Assembly (NCBI GenBank): GCA_024362935.1
Contig: JANCRA010000122.1
Span: forward strand, 705,501-769,500
Direction: 5' to 3'
Length of the DNA stretch: 64,000 nt
Source of the DNA: Setophaga petechia
Taxonomy: Eukaryota; Chordata; Aves; Passeriformes; Parulidae
A model generated the notes under the pieces. The model saw only the letters and a program-made list of their open reading frames with translations. It searched no databases and was not told the DNA's origin. Of the stretch, positions 1 through 11,336 are shown piece after piece; the stretch's first letter is position 1, and each line of letters starts with the position of its first letter. Made by a program: the position numbers and the translations under genes.

Positions 1-304
1 GGGATAACCCTTGTTTGGTTTGGATGAGCTGCTCAGGGAAATGGAGCCGGGGCTGTGCCATGGTGCCCATTCCCTTCCAGCTGGCAGCGACTGGTGCCAC
101 GGGATGAGCTGTGGTGTGTGTGTGGCAGCCCCTGTGACCTGCCACTGTCCCCAGGGCCCCGGGTAACCCTCAGGTGTTTGGCAGGACACACCTTTGCTGC
201 AGCCCAGGCAGCCAAACAGGAGCACGGGGTGGGAGGCCACCCCAGCCCTGCGTGTCGGTCCCTGGGGAGGGCTGAGGGTGACTTTCCCCTCTGTGTCCCT
301 CCAG

Positions 305-550
305 GCCAGGAGTCTGCTGTACCAGTTCCACCTGCTGCCCCGCATCCCCTGCAGCCTGCACGACCTCTGCAAGCTGTGTGGGACCGGCATGTGGGACAGC
401 GGCTTCATCCCCGCCGTGGAGTGCTCGGGGCAGCACGCCGAGCCCGAGGGCTGCCCCTACGGGGGGCTGCTGGAACAGGCTCCTCCCGCGGCAGGAAGTG
501 AAGGCAAGAGGGGCCTGAGGACACGGGATGTCTTTGCCTTCCGAAAATAG
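305..550 (+). CDS. TBC1D16: TBC1D16 terminal coding exon (3' partial gene)
   Basis: Last coding exon of a TBC1 domain family member 16 homologue, a GTPase-activating protein for Rab GTPases (Rab4A in mammals) in endosomal recycling. An acceptor AG lies at 303-304; the exon opens in frame as ARSLLYQFHLLPRIPCSLHDL and ends at a TAG at 548-550, giving 81 residues. The segment is rich in Cys (C-x5-C-x2-C-x14-C-x9-C) and finishes with a basic FRK tail. The catalytic TBC domain would be encoded by exons off the left edge; bases 1-304 are intron. The call rests on my recollection of the TBC1D16 C-terminus and on its position next to CBX4, as in mammals. I could not align it. Confidence 0.8.
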   Translation, partial: ARSLLYQFHLLPRIPCSLHDLCKLCGTGMWDSGFIPAVECSGQHAEPEGCPYGGLLEQAPPAAGSEGKRGLRTRDVFAFRK

Positions 551-1053
551 CTGAGAGGAACAGGGTGCGACGGAAGGGAAGGGCAGGAAGGACGTGCACA
601 GGGGAAAATGTTGCAGAGAGAAATGGAGGAATGGCTTGTCAAGGCTCCTGAGAAGACTGGAAGGTGTGGGATGGAGCAGGAATTCAGCTGCTCTGTGGGG
701 GAAGTTCCGTTGCATGGGTGATGGAACCTGAGAGAAAGGCATCGACCCAGGAACTGTGTTTGGATTTGATTTTGTTAGAAACAAGCTTTTCTAGGTTTTA
801 ACAAGGACTTTTTATTCTGCCTCTGGGACTGGACTGGTGAGCAACCAGAACTTTCTTACCTGCTGGTGAGAAGTGAGAGCACTCCAGGGAGCCAGGGCTG
901 CCCAGGGGTGTTGGTGGGCAGGTGGCAGGAGCAGGGCCAAGGCCACTGTGCCCTCACCCAGAGCACACCTCTCTGCTTCAACCAAACACCCAGCTTCGTG
1001 GCTTCTTTTCAAAGCCATAAAAGCCATTTTAATTATAATCTGCCAAAAATAAA
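551..1053 (+). other. TBC1D16: TBC1D16 proximal 3' UTR with polyadenylation signal
   Basis: Non-coding sequence directly after the TBC1D16 stop. A canonical AATAAA occurs at 1048-1053, in an AT-richer context (1015-1055) than its surroundings. A second AATAAA at 2889-2894 could give a longer UTR that would include the CR1 fragment and the first minisatellite. Confidence 0.5.
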
Positions 1054-1249
1054 ACTGCAGGCCGTTGGGATTGCAGGGCAGGTGTCTGCTTTGTCAGCAA
1101 GGAAGGACTGGTCACCTCTGAGTCTTGTCTCTGACCTTTTCTGGTTTTATAAGATACACTGGCTGGCATGATTTTATTCCATTTTTATAGAAAATGGACT
1201 CAGAGCACAGCTGCTCTGAGTCAGGGTATTTCACAGACACTGCCTAAAG

Positions 1250-1462
1250 TTTCCTTCTTGATGAGATATTGGGAAGGAATTCTTCCCTGGGATGTGGGTG
1301 AGGCCCTGGCACAGCTGGGGCTGCCCCTGCATCCCTGGCAGTGTCCAAGGCCAGGCTGGAATAACCTGGGATGGTGGACAGTGTCCCTGCCATGGCAGGG
1401 GGTGGAATGGGATGAGCTTTAAGGTCCCTCCCAACCCAAAGCATTCTGTGATTCTCTGACAT
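1250..1462 (+). mobile_element. CR1 LINE fragment (3' end)
   Basis: The stretch shows the familiar CR1 tail order: GAATTCTTCCCTG, then a GTGAGGCCCTGGCACAG-type block, CTGGCAGTGTCCAAGGCCAG, CCATGGCAGGGGGTGGAA, TTTAAGGTCCCTCCCAACCC and a terminal ATTCTGTGATTCTC repeat. Only the last ~200 bases remain, which is typical of 5'-truncated avian CR1 copies. No coding capacity is left. Confidence 0.9.
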
Positions 1463-1959
1463 TACAGCAAAGCTGTTTCTTTATGCTGACAGCTGCAGAC
1501 TTTAATACTTTAGTCTGTTGTTTCCAGTGTGTTCCCCATTGTGTTTCCTTTGGCTCTCCTCAATCACTGAGCATTTACTGTCCTGCCTGTCAGTGCCACA
1601 GCCTGTGGCACAAACACCCCGTGTGGGTTTCAGGCCCTTCACTCAGTGCCAGGGGTGCACCCTGTCCCACATCCCAAAGTGAAAATGAAACTTGCCTTGT
1701 GGCAGTGGTTTTTGCTGAGCTCTGTCTGATACAGGTTTTCCTCAGGGTGTTTTTGAAAGGACAGTGTTTCTCCCCATGCCTGCTGTAAATTCTGCCAGCC
1801 AGAAGTGGAGCTGGGGCCCGAGCCCTGTTGCCAAAGGTTCTCACCAAACCCATGGCCTCCCTAGGCATGCCCTGAGCCAGCATCTGTGCCAGACAGAGCC
1901 GGGGGGGCACTGTCCTTGTGGGGGTGGCAAAGGAGCTGAGGTGGCAGCGGACTGTGCCT
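1463..1959. other. Intergenic or distal UTR sequence, no gene seen
   Basis: Single-copy sequence of moderate GC without recognisable exon, RNA gene or repeat. It could be part of an extended TBC1D16 3' UTR if the distal signal at 2889 is used. Confidence 0.5.
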
Positions 1960-2455
1960 CCCTGCAGCCCTCTGCAGCCCTCCCTGCAGCCCTCTGCAGC
2001 TCTCCTGGTGTCCTTCAGCCCTGTCTGGTGTCCTTCAGCCCTCCCTGGTGTCCTTCAGCCCTCCCTGGTGTCCTGGAGCCTTCCTGATGTCCTGGAGACC
2101 TCCCTGATGTCCTGCAGCCCTCCCTGGTGTCCTTCAGCCCTCCCTCATGTCCTTCAGCCCTCCCTGATGTCCTGCAGCCTTCCCTGGTGTCCTTCAGCCC
2201 TCCCTGGTGTCCTGCAGCCCTTCTGGTGTCCTTCAGCCCTCCCTGGTGTCCTGCAGCCCTCCTGGCTCTCCTTCAGCCCTCCTGATGTCCTTCAGCCCTC
2301 CTGATGTCCTTCAGCCCCTCCTCATGTCCTGCAGCCCTCCCTGATGTCCTGCAGACCTCCTGGTGTCCTGCCCTTGTCACTCCTGCTGTCCTGCCTTTGT
2401 CACTCCTGCTGTCCTGCCCCTGGCACTCCCTGCTGTCCTGCCCCTGGCACTCCCT
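1960..2455. repeat. Minisatellite, ~19-20-bp CTGGTGTCCTTCAGCCCTCC units
   Basis: About twenty imperfect head-to-tail copies of a pyrimidine-rich unit alternate TTCAG/TGCAG and GGTGT/GATGT variants. From about 2360 the array shifts to a related unit containing CTGCTGTCCTGCC. The strand is strongly C/T-biased. Open frames across it arise from the repeat, not from a gene. Confidence 0.92.
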
Positions 2456-2995
2456 CTCCCCACAGCTGTGCTGGGCAGGCTCAGTGCCAGCCCAGCCTCT
2501 CAGGACCCAGGGGCAGGGCTGGGTGGGTTCCTGCACTGTCCATCACATTTCCCTCTGAATCCTTGAGCAGAGCCTTACCCAGAGCTGTGCTGGAGCTGTT
2601 CCTGCTGGGAAGGGAATGGAAGGAGCCCTGAGCCACCGAGGGCAGCGTGCCAGGGGCTGAGTGGCACAAGGACAGCTCAGCTGCTGCTCTGTGTGCCTCC
2701 AATGCAGAGGAGGGAGCCCTTCCCCTGGGTGGGAGAGTGGGGAAGGCCCTGGCAATGCCCAGCTCTGAGCTGGCCTGGCTGCAGGGCACCGAGGCTGCAG
2801 GGCTGGGCCTTGGCAGGGGGCACTCCTGTAGGGGCTGGGGCTGCCCTCCCCTGGGCAGGGGGCTCGTGGACATTTGTGTTTCAGTGACAATAAAAGTCGG
2901 TGTGAGGCTTTTGTGTGTCCATTGCTGTGCAGGCTGGGGACAGCAGACACTGTGCCCCAGCTTCAGCCACCCCTCTTGCAGCCCCTCAGGGCCGT
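2456..2995. other. Intergenic sequence with a possible distal polyA signal
   Basis: Single-copy sequence with no supported exon. An AATAAA at 2889-2894 followed by GT-rich sequence (AGTCGGTGTGAGG, GTGTGTCC) fits a genuine polyadenylation site and may be the distal end of TBC1D16 transcripts. Confidence 0.4.
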
Positions 2996-2997
2996 GC

Positions 2998-3182
2998 TGG
3001 GTGCCAGGGCTGCATTGCTGTGCCCAGGCTCTGCTCCTGGGCACCTGTGGCACCTTGTAATGGTGCCAGGGCTGCATTGCTGTGCCCAGGCTCTGCTCCT
3101 GGGCACCTGTGGCACCTTGTAATGGGTGCCAGGGCTGCATTGCTGTGCCCAGGCTCTGCTCCTGGGCACCTGTGGCAGCACT
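2998..3182. repeat. Minisatellite, ~62-bp unit, three copies
   Basis: Three near-identical copies begin with GTGCCAGGGCTGCATTG at about 3000, 3063 and 3126. The first two carry CACCTTGTAATGG; the third diverges after CTGTGGCA. Confidence 0.95.
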
Positions 3183-3429
3183 CCATGGCTCCAGGCTCCC
3201 AGTGGCAGTGGCTGAATTCATGTCAGAAAAAGCAAACAGCAGAAAATGCCAGGAGCATCTTCCTGCAGAGCAACTTGGTGGCACGGGGACAGGTGCCAGC
3301 TCCCCAGGGGTACAGCAGGAGGCAGACACTGCCCTGTGCCACCTGCCAGCCCCGTGTGGCATTGGCAGCACCGTGGCTGCTCCTCGTGCCAGGGCAGGAG
3401 GTGTGAGGTGTGGGCAGCCCTGCCAGGCT

Positions 3430-3650
3430 GGGAGGACTGGGCACAGGGACAGCCCCTGCTGGGCACAGGGCACAGGCACAGCCCCTCCTGGGCACAGGGA
3501 CAGCCCTCCTGGGCTCACAGGGTGCTGGGCACAGGGGCACAGCCCCTCCTGAGCACAGGCACAGCCCTTCCTGGGCTCACAGGGTGCTGGGCACAGGGGC
3601 ACAGCCCCTCCTGGGCACACAGGGTGCTGGGCACAGGGGCACAGCCCCTC
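3430..3650. repeat. Degenerate minisatellite of GGGCACAGG/CAGCCCCTCCTGG units
   Basis: Nested short units (GGGCACAGGGGCACAGCCC and CCTGGGCTCACAGGGTGCT) alternate with variable period. Repeat structure alone explains the open frames here. Confidence 0.85.
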
Positions 3651-5137
3651 CTGCCCTCCCCATCCCTGCCATGGGCTGGAGGCAGCAGCAAACCCCTCCC
3701 AGAAGGGCCAGGGCTGCTTTTGCTGCAGCACTCGTTCCCAGCCAGTAAAAGACAATGGGAAGAGATGAAGTAGATAATTTGGAGCGTTATTTTTCCACTA
3801 TTAAAATGTCATTCAGCAATGTGGAAATCACTCAGGATTGGTTTGGTTAAAGACTCTGCACTGCAGCTTTCCAGCCTGGGGAGTAAGCTGGGCTCTGTTT
3901 GAACCAGGGCTCAGCTCTGGGTGTGCATCCTTGGCACCCTCTGCCACCCTTGGCCACTCTGCCGTGCCTGGTGTGCCCTGAACGTCCCAGGAGACCTCAG
4001 GTGTCTGTGCCTGTGCTCCCCACTGGAGCTGCCCATGCCCCTGGCACACCCTGAGCCCGCTTTGCCCTGGCTGGGGACACAAAGGGATGGGGCTGGTCCC
4101 CAAGGGCCAGCAGTGCTCTCATCCCAGTGACCCACTTCCAGTCTCAGCCTGTCCATTGACTTGTGATGCCTTTATTTAACTCACACTGGAGCTGCACAAC
4201 CATCCGAGCTTGTCTGGGGGGCACAGGGTCAGTGAAAGCATCCTGGATAGACTGGGACAGCACTGGGAGCAGCCTTGGCATTGCCCTGCAGTGCCAGGAT
4301 GGCAGCGAGCCCCACGCTGGACAGGGCTGTGCATTCCAAAGGTCCTTGTGAGCCATCCCCGAGACTTTCCTCTGTGACACTCTTTGCCATCTGAAGAAAA
4401 ACCCCAAGGAGCACAAAAGCAGCCCAGCTCTGGTCCCTGCAGAGGAGGAAGGTGGGTGCCAGGGGCAGGGACCCTCACGTGGCATCTCCCCAGTGCCCCC
4501 TGAGCGTGGCATTAGCGGCGGCTCAGAGCCCAGAATAGCCCCTGGCCAAGGTGGATGTCCCTGTAAGCCTCTTTAGCCCAGCCCTGAGCTCCACATCCTC
4601 CTGCCGCGGGGGAAGGGAGCAGGAGGGACGGGAGGGGAGTCCCCTGTCCTGTGTCTGTGATCCCTGCGGGAACGACCCTGGAGCCCTGGGCGAGGGGAGC
4701 AGAGCACCACAGACCTGGAGAGGAGCTGGGCTGGGCCAGGGCACGGGGACAGAGGGCAGAGGGACACGGGGGTCCCGGGGCTGGCACGGAGGGGGCAATG
4801 GGGTGGCATCGTTTGTCCTTGGCACCGAGCCCCGACACAGGAGTGGCCAAACTGCCCCTGGAGCCGGCTGCGCTGGGGAATTGTCACCTGCGAGTGGGGC
4901 AGGGACAGGTGGAGGGGCCTGGTGCCACATCCCAGGGCTGGGTGTGTTGGGCTGTGGCTGTTTGGCTCTTTTGTCACAGGACACCGCCTGTCAAACGAGA
5001 AATTACAGCTGACAGGAGCAAAGAGACTCACCTGGGTTATGACAAGCACGAAAGAATTTAAACCCAACGTAGCCCGTCCTCCCGGGCTGGCTGGTTAACC
5101 CCGGGTGGCTCTGCTTGGGCCATGAGAACCGACCCGG
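3651..5137. other. Intergenic sequence, no gene seen
   Basis: Single-copy sequence with a mild AT-rich patch at about 3770-3850 (ATTATTTTTCCACTATTAAAATG). No exon, RNA gene or transposon is recognised. Confidence 0.55.
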
Positions 5138-5240
5138 CCGGCCCTGCCCTGCCCCAGGGGCACCTCCTGCCCCGGGCACCGGCCCTGCCCTGCCCCAGGG
5201 GCACCTCCTGCCCCGGGCACCGGCCCTGCCCTGCCCCAGG
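5138..5240. repeat. Minisatellite, 41-bp unit, about 2.5 copies
   Basis: GGCCCTGCCCTGCCCCAGG recurs at 5140, 5181 and 5222, each followed by GGCACCTCCTGCCCCGGGCA except the last. Confidence 0.93.
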
Positions 5241-5414
5241 CTGGAGCTCCGGGCTCTGCAGCCCTTTCCTGGGCTCCTTTAAACAAACACAGCTTTTCAG
5301 GGCTCCTGGAGGAAAAGCAGAGGCTGGGGCAGCCCCGGCAGAGCCCAGCGGGAGCTGAGCCAGCGGTGCCAGCTCGGACTCGCCGTGGGAGCCGCTGGAG
5401 CTGCTCAGCCTGAG

Positions 5415-5480
5415 GCTGCTGCAGGGGTGGGAGAGCCCTGGTGCTGCTGCAGGGGTGGGAGAGCCCTGGTGCTGCTGCAT
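5415..5480. repeat. Short tandem repeat, 28-bp unit
   Basis: GCTGCTGCAGGGGTGGGAGA begins at 5415 and 5443; a third partial copy (GCTGCTGCA) ends near 5479. Confidence 0.9.
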
Positions 5481-5847
5481 GTGGCTCAGCCCCACACCCA
5501 GTCCTCCCCAAAACCACAGCAGAGAGCACAGACACAGCTCAGGCATCCCAGCAAGGGCACCTGGTGCCAGCCAGACCTTGAGCGGTGCCTTTGCCACCCC
5601 TGAGGGTTCCTTGGCAGCCCCCAGCCCCCCAGTGCCCCATCAGGTCCCTCTGAGTTCAGGCTCAGGCCCTGCCCAAGCTCCTGGCCCGAGTGGCAAAGCA
5701 GCAGCAGGAGAAGGAGCAGCCCAAGGACTCTTCCTGGGATTTTTGATTTTGTTTGGCTCGGGTTTGTCTTTCAGAAGCCACAAACAAGTTCAGCTTCTTC
5801 TGCCTGAGCCGGGCTTGGCGGGGGCAGAGGCGGCCGGGGAGGTGCCG

Positions 5848-5956
5848 AGCGATGGGGAGGTGCCAAGGTCCGATGGGGAGGTGCCAAGGTCCGATGGGGA
5901 GGTGCCAAGGTCCGATGGGGGGGTGTCAAGGTCCGATGGGGGGGTGCCAAGGTCCT
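5848..5956. repeat. Minisatellite, 21-bp GATGGGGAGGTGCCAAGGTC unit
   Basis: Five tandem copies. The two right-hand copies carry a GGGGGG variant of the GGGGAGG core. Confidence 0.95.
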
Positions 5957-6104
5957 CTCTGCCCTCCAGAGCCTTCTGCAGGGGAGAACGGGGCTGTCCC
6001 AGGGCCCAGGGACAGGGCAAACACCCGGCACGGAGACCCCCACCCCTGCCTGACCCCTGCCCTCAGCCCCGGGCACAGCCTGGGCTGGGATGGAGGCAGA
6101 GCTT

Positions 6105-6246
6105 TGGTGCTGTGATAAAGTCAGAGAGCTTTGGGGCTGTGATGAAGTCAGAGAGCTTTGGGGCTGTGATAAAGTCAGAGAGCTTTGGGGCTGTGATAAA
6201 GTCAGAGAGCTTTGGGGCTGTGATGAAGTCAGAGAGCTTTGGGGCT
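6105..6246. repeat. Minisatellite, 27-bp unit
   Basis: Five to six copies of GCTTTGGGGCTGTGAT followed by AAAGTCAGAGA or GAAGTCAGAGA. The only recurrent variation is A/G at the AAAG/GAAG position. Confidence 0.95.
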
Positions 6247-6468
6247 GCTCCTGCTGCTCAAGGCAGCTGCCAGGAGGGGCTGCCCGGCCCAAATCGGCTC
6301 CAGCAGCCGGGTCCTGGTTTCAGGAACCCAATTTCCACACATTGCAGGTGAGGGTGGGCAGTGAGAAGCTCCCAGCCGTGGCTGGAATCCCTGCGAACAG
6401 CTCAAAGAGCAGCTGGGCCTCCAGGGTCTCTGCCGAGGTGACCGAACTGCCCCGTGCCGGTGCCCACA

Positions 6469-6512
6469 GCACCGGGAGCACCGGGAGCACCGGGAGCACC
6501 GGGAGCACCGGG
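6469..6512. repeat. 9-bp ACCGGGAGC tandem repeat
   Basis: Five perfect copies of a CpG-containing nonamer, ending in ACCGGGAAAG. Confidence 0.93.
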
Positions 6513-6587
6513 AAAGCGCTGCTGCCCCTCCCGGGGACCGGGAACGGCTCAGCCCGCAGGGGATGGGCACCAGGAGATCCAGGAGAC

Positions 6588-6735
6588 AGAACGGGCTGGG
6601 CACATCCCGGGGGTCGGGAACGGCTCAGGACGGGCTGGGCACATCCCGGGGGTCGGGAATAGCTCAGCACAGGCTGGGCACATCCCGGGGGTCGGGAACG
6701 GCTCAGCACGGGCTGGGCACATCCCGGGCTCCGAG
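6588..6735. repeat. Minisatellite, 39-bp unit, four copies
   Basis: Copies start with CGGGCTGGGCACATCCCGGG at about 6592, 6631, 6670 and 6709, and carry GTCGGGAAYRGCTCAGSA in the second half. Confidence 0.95.
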
Positions 6736-7796
6736 GCAGCCACGGCAGCACCTCCCGGCCGGGATGGGCAGGGGTGCCAGCAGAGCCGGGGCACTCAGCA
6801 GGGCACCCAGCCGGGGATCTGGGTGCCCTCCTGCAGGTGTGGGTGCCAAGCTGGGGGTCACAGCCACCCCGGCTGCGGCCGCACGGAGCCCGCGCTCAGG
6901 CCGGCAGGAAGGGGTTAAGGCGCTGCCGGAGCGGGAACGAGAGCAGGGAATTCAGCTGCTGACGCAGGTAGGATCTGCCGGCGCATCCCCGTGCAGACAC
7001 AGCAGCGTCACCCGCAGCTCCTGAGCGGCTCCGGAGCCCTCTGAGAGCGGGGAGTGGGCGGCAGAGCCAGCCCGGGCAGGGGGCACAGCGGGGCCCTCCC
7101 TGCGCTGCTGCCACCCCCCATGGCACCGCCCGGGGCACCCCGGGATGCCCAGCCCTGGCCCACGGCCTGGCCCAGCCCTTCGCCAGCAAACTGCGACTGG
7201 GAGGAGGCTCCGAGCTCCGGGATGAGCTCCGGGATGCTCCACACAGGCACCACGGAGCTCTGGGGCAGAGCCCTGCCAGGACAGGGGCACTGAGGGGCAC
7301 TGAGGAGGCTCCACATGGGTCAATCTCTCTGCTCCTGAGTAATTCCTTGTCAGCTTCTGGATCATAAAAAGCCTCGGAACCAGCAGGGCTGGAATAGGTG
7401 ACACAGGCAGAAAGGGACAATCAGGAAGGGGACAGAGCCCTGTGGAAAGCAAGGGACAGAGAGGACACAGCCCCCAGGTCTGGAGCAAGACCTGACCTCG
7501 GCAGAGCCGGGAGGGCTCCCAAGAGCCCCTGGGATGGGGAGGTTCCCCTGCCAAAGGACCATTCCCTGTGCAGGTGCATCAGTGCTGGCACCTGGGTCCT
7601 GCCACCTCGTGCTGGGCAGTGGCTGGAGCAGGGCTGTGGGTCTGGGGACACCGGGGACAGGAGCAGAGCCTGGCAGGGACTCCTTGCACCGAGCCACGTG
7701 TGCCACCCTCCAGCAGGCGCTGGGGAGCCAGGCCCGATGGAAATGTAATGGGATAATCGATGGCCCATTGTTGCTCGGCTTAATTTAGCTGCTCGG
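6736..7796. other. Intergenic sequence, no gene seen
   Basis: Single-copy GC-rich sequence without a supported exon, transposon or RNA gene. Confidence 0.55.
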
Positions 7797-8107
7797 GCGG
7801 GGAATGAGCGGAGTGAACGTACAGGGAATGAGCAGAGTGAAGGTACAGGGAATGAGCAGAGTGGATGTACAGGGAATGAGCAGAGTGGATGTACAGGGAA
7901 TGGGCAGAGTGGATGTACAGGGAATGGGCAGAGTGAACGTACAGGGAATGAGCAGAGTGAAGGTACAGGGAATGGGCAGAGTGGATGTACAGGGAATGGG
8001 CAGAGTGGATGTACAGGGAATGGGCAGAGTGAACATACAGGGAATGAGCAGAGTGGATGTACAGGGAATGGGCAGAGTGGATGTACAGGGAATGAGCAGA
8101 GTGGATA
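7797..8107. repeat. Minisatellite, 24-bp GGGAATGAGCAGAGTG unit, 13 copies
   Basis: Thirteen regular copies read GGGAATGRGCAGAGTGRAYGTACA, with linked variants GAACGTA, GAAGGTA and GGATGTA. The left flank (7735-7795) is a short AT-rich single-copy stretch. The 8-residue periodic frames over it are repeat artefacts. Confidence 0.97.
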
Positions 8108-9095
8108 CGTAAGCAGGAGCCAGGGCAGGAGATGAGTCAGCCCTGTAGCATCCCCTGGGGCACAGGGGACAGGACGGGCACAGGCTGAGCCCCCAGACCC
8201 CGTGGCAGCAGCCCAGGGCGTGGGGAGGTGCCACTAAAGGAGATTGACTTTGCTTTGTCTGAAATGGCTGCACTGGGCTCAGCATCGCACACCTGCATTG
8301 CCAAAACTGCCTCGGAACTTGCAGCAGGAGCAGGGAACGTGCTGGGTGTGCTGGGACAGGAGCTGAGTGCTGGGAAGGGCACAGGCACTGCCAGGGCAGG
8401 GCACAGTTCCTGCCAGGGCTCCTCTCAGCACAGCCCAGGGGCCCTGCAGCCCTCCTGCCCAGCTCCCTGTCCCAGGAGAGCCTGCCAGCCTGTGCCCACC
8501 CAGCTCAGAGCCCAGAGGGTGTAATGTGGGGACAGCCCCAGCTCTCCAGCCCCAGCTCTCCAGCCTTCACACTTTGCCCTGGGGCTCAGTGGTTCCCACC
8601 CTGACACCTGGGGAATCGCCCTTCCTCCTCCTCCTCCTCCTGTTTGTGCTCCTCGCATTCCTCCGGGCTGGCTCACACGCACCGGGCCCGGAGCTCGGGC
8701 TGTGCCCGCGGATCAGCCCAGGGCTGTGCCTGCCCCTCCGTGCCCAGGGCTGCTCCCTGCCCCTCTGTGCCCATGGATCAGCCCAGGGCTGCTCCTGCCC
8801 CTCTCTGCAGGGCTGTCCATCGGCTTTGCTGCTCCTTCCCCTCAGCCGGGCTCCCACCGCCCCATCCCGCCCCTCCAGAGCCCCCGACCATCCCCAGGGA
8901 GGGATTCAGCCTGCATTTCCCTTCCGTGCTGGCAGCCCTGCCAGTCTCTCTGGTCCTGGCACCGCAGCACCTCCCGTGCCACGCGGTGCCACCGCCACTG
9001 CCCGAGGTGACACCGGACAGAGGCGGCTCTGCCCCCCCGGGCCCGGAGAGCCCTGGGGAGGCAGCGGTGGCCCCCGGGCTGGGCGAGCCCCGGCC
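8108..9095. other. Intergenic sequence, no gene seen
   Basis: Single-copy sequence, becoming C/T-rich from about 8520 (including a CTCCTCCTCCTCCTCCTC run near 8622). No gene is recognised. Confidence 0.55.
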
Positions 9096-9293
9096 GTGCC
9101 CAGCGGGACCAGCGGTGCCCAGCAGGACCAGCCGTGCCCAGCAGGACCAGCGGTGCCCAGCAGGACCAGCCGTGCCCAGCAGGACCAGCTGTGCCCAGCA
9201 GGACCAGCCGTGCCCAGCAGGACCAGCGGTGCCCAGCGGGACCAGCCGTGCCCAGCAGGACCAGCGGTGCCCAGCAGGACCAGCGGTGCCCCC
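9096..9293. repeat. Minisatellite, 18-bp GTGCCCAGCAGGACCAGC unit
   Basis: About eleven head-to-tail copies with CG/CC and AGCAGG/AGCGGG variation. It lies inside a C-rich frame that stays open only because the unit is a multiple of three. Confidence 0.96.
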
Positions 9294-9721
9294 CGGCTCT
9301 GCTCACGGGGCAGGCCCTGCCTGGCCCTTTCCGGGCCGGTGGGACACGCACCGGGCAGCGATGGGCAGGGGAGAGCAGGGCCCGCTGCCCACGGGATGGG
9401 CGGCCCAGCCCCGTTGCCGGTTGCCGGTAGCCGCTCCCGGGATGCCCCCGCGCACGGAGATGCCGCGGGCCCGGCGCCAGCGCCCTCCCCGCGCTGCCTT
9501 TTATGGCCCTGCCGCAGCCACAGCCCAAACATGGCTGTGGGAACCGGGCTGGAGCCTCCCCGGGGCTGGCCCTGCACCGGCAAGGTGCCCCGGCCACCCC
9601 CGGCTCGGGCAGCCGTGCAGAGCCCCACGAACCAGTGAGAGCTGCAATCCCGGCTGCCTGGGCACGGCATCAGAGCCACCCTGGCACAGGAGACCCCCCT
9701 GCCCCCTCAACAGTGCCAGCG

Positions 9722-10035
9722 CCCTGGGATGGGCACCCCTGGGATGGCACCCCTGGCTGGGATGGGCACCCCTGGGATGGGCACACCCGAATGGACACCC
9801 CTGGGATGGCACCCCTGGGATGGGCACCCCTGGGATGGGCACCCCTGGGATGGCACCCCTGGCTGGGATGGGCACCCCTGGGATGGGCACCCCTGGGATG
9901 GGCACCCCTGGGATGGCACCCCTGGGATGGGCACCCCTGGGGTGGGCACCCCTGGGGTGGGCACTCCTGGCTGGGTTGGGCACCCCTGGGATGGGCACCC
10001 CTGGCTGGGATGGGCACCACTGGGGTGGCACCCCA
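9722..10035. repeat. Minisatellite, 14-15-bp GGGATGGGCACCCCT unit
   Basis: About twenty copies alternate GGGATGGGCACCCCT and GGGATGGCACCCCT, with inserted GGCT stretches. GGGATGGGCACCCCT has weak dyad symmetry (GGG...CCC), so strands could fold back. Confidence 0.95.
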
Positions 10036-11336
10036 GCCTCGTGCCCAGCACCAGGGTGGCTGCAGGGGGGTGGCAGAGCCAGGGCACGTGCTGGGCACTG
10101 AAGGAGCCAGCTCAGGAAGCACAGCAGCATCTCTGCGCTGCCCAAGAGACAGCTGGAGTTCCCAGAACCTGCTCAGCATCCCCGGGGGAAAGCAGACAGC
10201 GAGCAGCAGCCTAAAAATAGCTGCCCAGGGCACACGCAGCCGCCTGAGAGAAGGGGAAGTGAAAAGGAAGATGGGCTGCAGCTTTCCAGGGAGCAGAGCA
10301 GCCCCCAGCCCTGCTCAGCAGCCCCACGGCTGAGCTGCAGCCCTGGCTGCAGTGCCTGCACCTGAGCATCCAGCACCAGGGTCAGCATGGCACCAGGGAG
10401 CCCAGGACCGGGCACTGTGGGATGGCACCGCTGTGCCAGGCAGGACCTCGGGAGCCTTGGAGCCCCTCACCGAAGAGCTGGCTCTATCCAACCAAATGCA
10501 GCAGTGCAAGGAAGGGCAGAGGTTGGAGGAGCCAGTCTAACCAGTCACAGCCCAGCGGTGCCTCCCAGTTGTGCTCACTCAGCACCTGGGGCTGTTCCCA
10601 GCCACACAAACCCGGCGTGAGCAGAGCTCGGCACTGCCCAGGACCAGCACCCCTGCCAGGGGCTCACACAGCATCAGCCCCTGGGTCAGAGCAACCCACA
10701 GCCCATGGAAACGTCCTGCAGGCCCGAGGCTGAGCTTTCACAGCAGCAGAGAGGGCTGGGCTGTGCTGGGTGCGGGTGCTGCATCACCCCAATCACAGAA
10801 TTGGTGCCCAAACCCCACAGATCAGCAGGAGCAGGGCCACGGAGCAGCTCCCACAGGGCCCTGGGTTGTGGTTCTGCCCTGCAGGGACCAAGGGCTTCCT
10901 TCCCCCGGGCAGGGCTCCCATTTATCCCCCCCGGCAGGGCTCCCATCTCCCCCGGGTTTCGTGCAGCTCCCTGGGGTCGGACTAAGCAGCTTTGGGGCAC
11001 GGAGATCCAGGGGCAGCACAACACGCGGACAGCGCGGCCGGGAAACCCTTCTGGAAGCCTTGGGAACATAAATACTCGGTCTAATCCTCGGAGGGGATGA
11101 GGAGCCGGGGCAGCCTGGGCTGCTGGAGCTGCCAGGGCTCAGCAAAGCTGCCGGGGCGGGCGGAAGGAAGGAGGGGAGGGAGCTGAGCCGAGCCTCAGGT
11201 GCAGGGGTGGAGAGCGCCTGACCGCAGAGCCGAGCGCTTCCTCCCCTCTCCCGCAGCCCTGGGCGCAGCGGGGCTCGGCCGGGAGCCCCGGCAGCCCGGA
11301 GCGCCCCTGGCACACGGTGCTGGGCTGGGCACCGGG
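10036..11336. other. Intergenic sequence, no gene seen
   Basis: Single-copy sequence, more CpG-rich from about 10960 to 11300. No exon or transposon is supported. Confidence 0.5.

Noticed and set aside
7797..8107. Regular 24-bp repeats resembling a CRISPR array
   Set aside because: Copies are directly adjacent with no unique spacers, and the window is animal DNA. Same for the 30-bp array at 27.1 kb.
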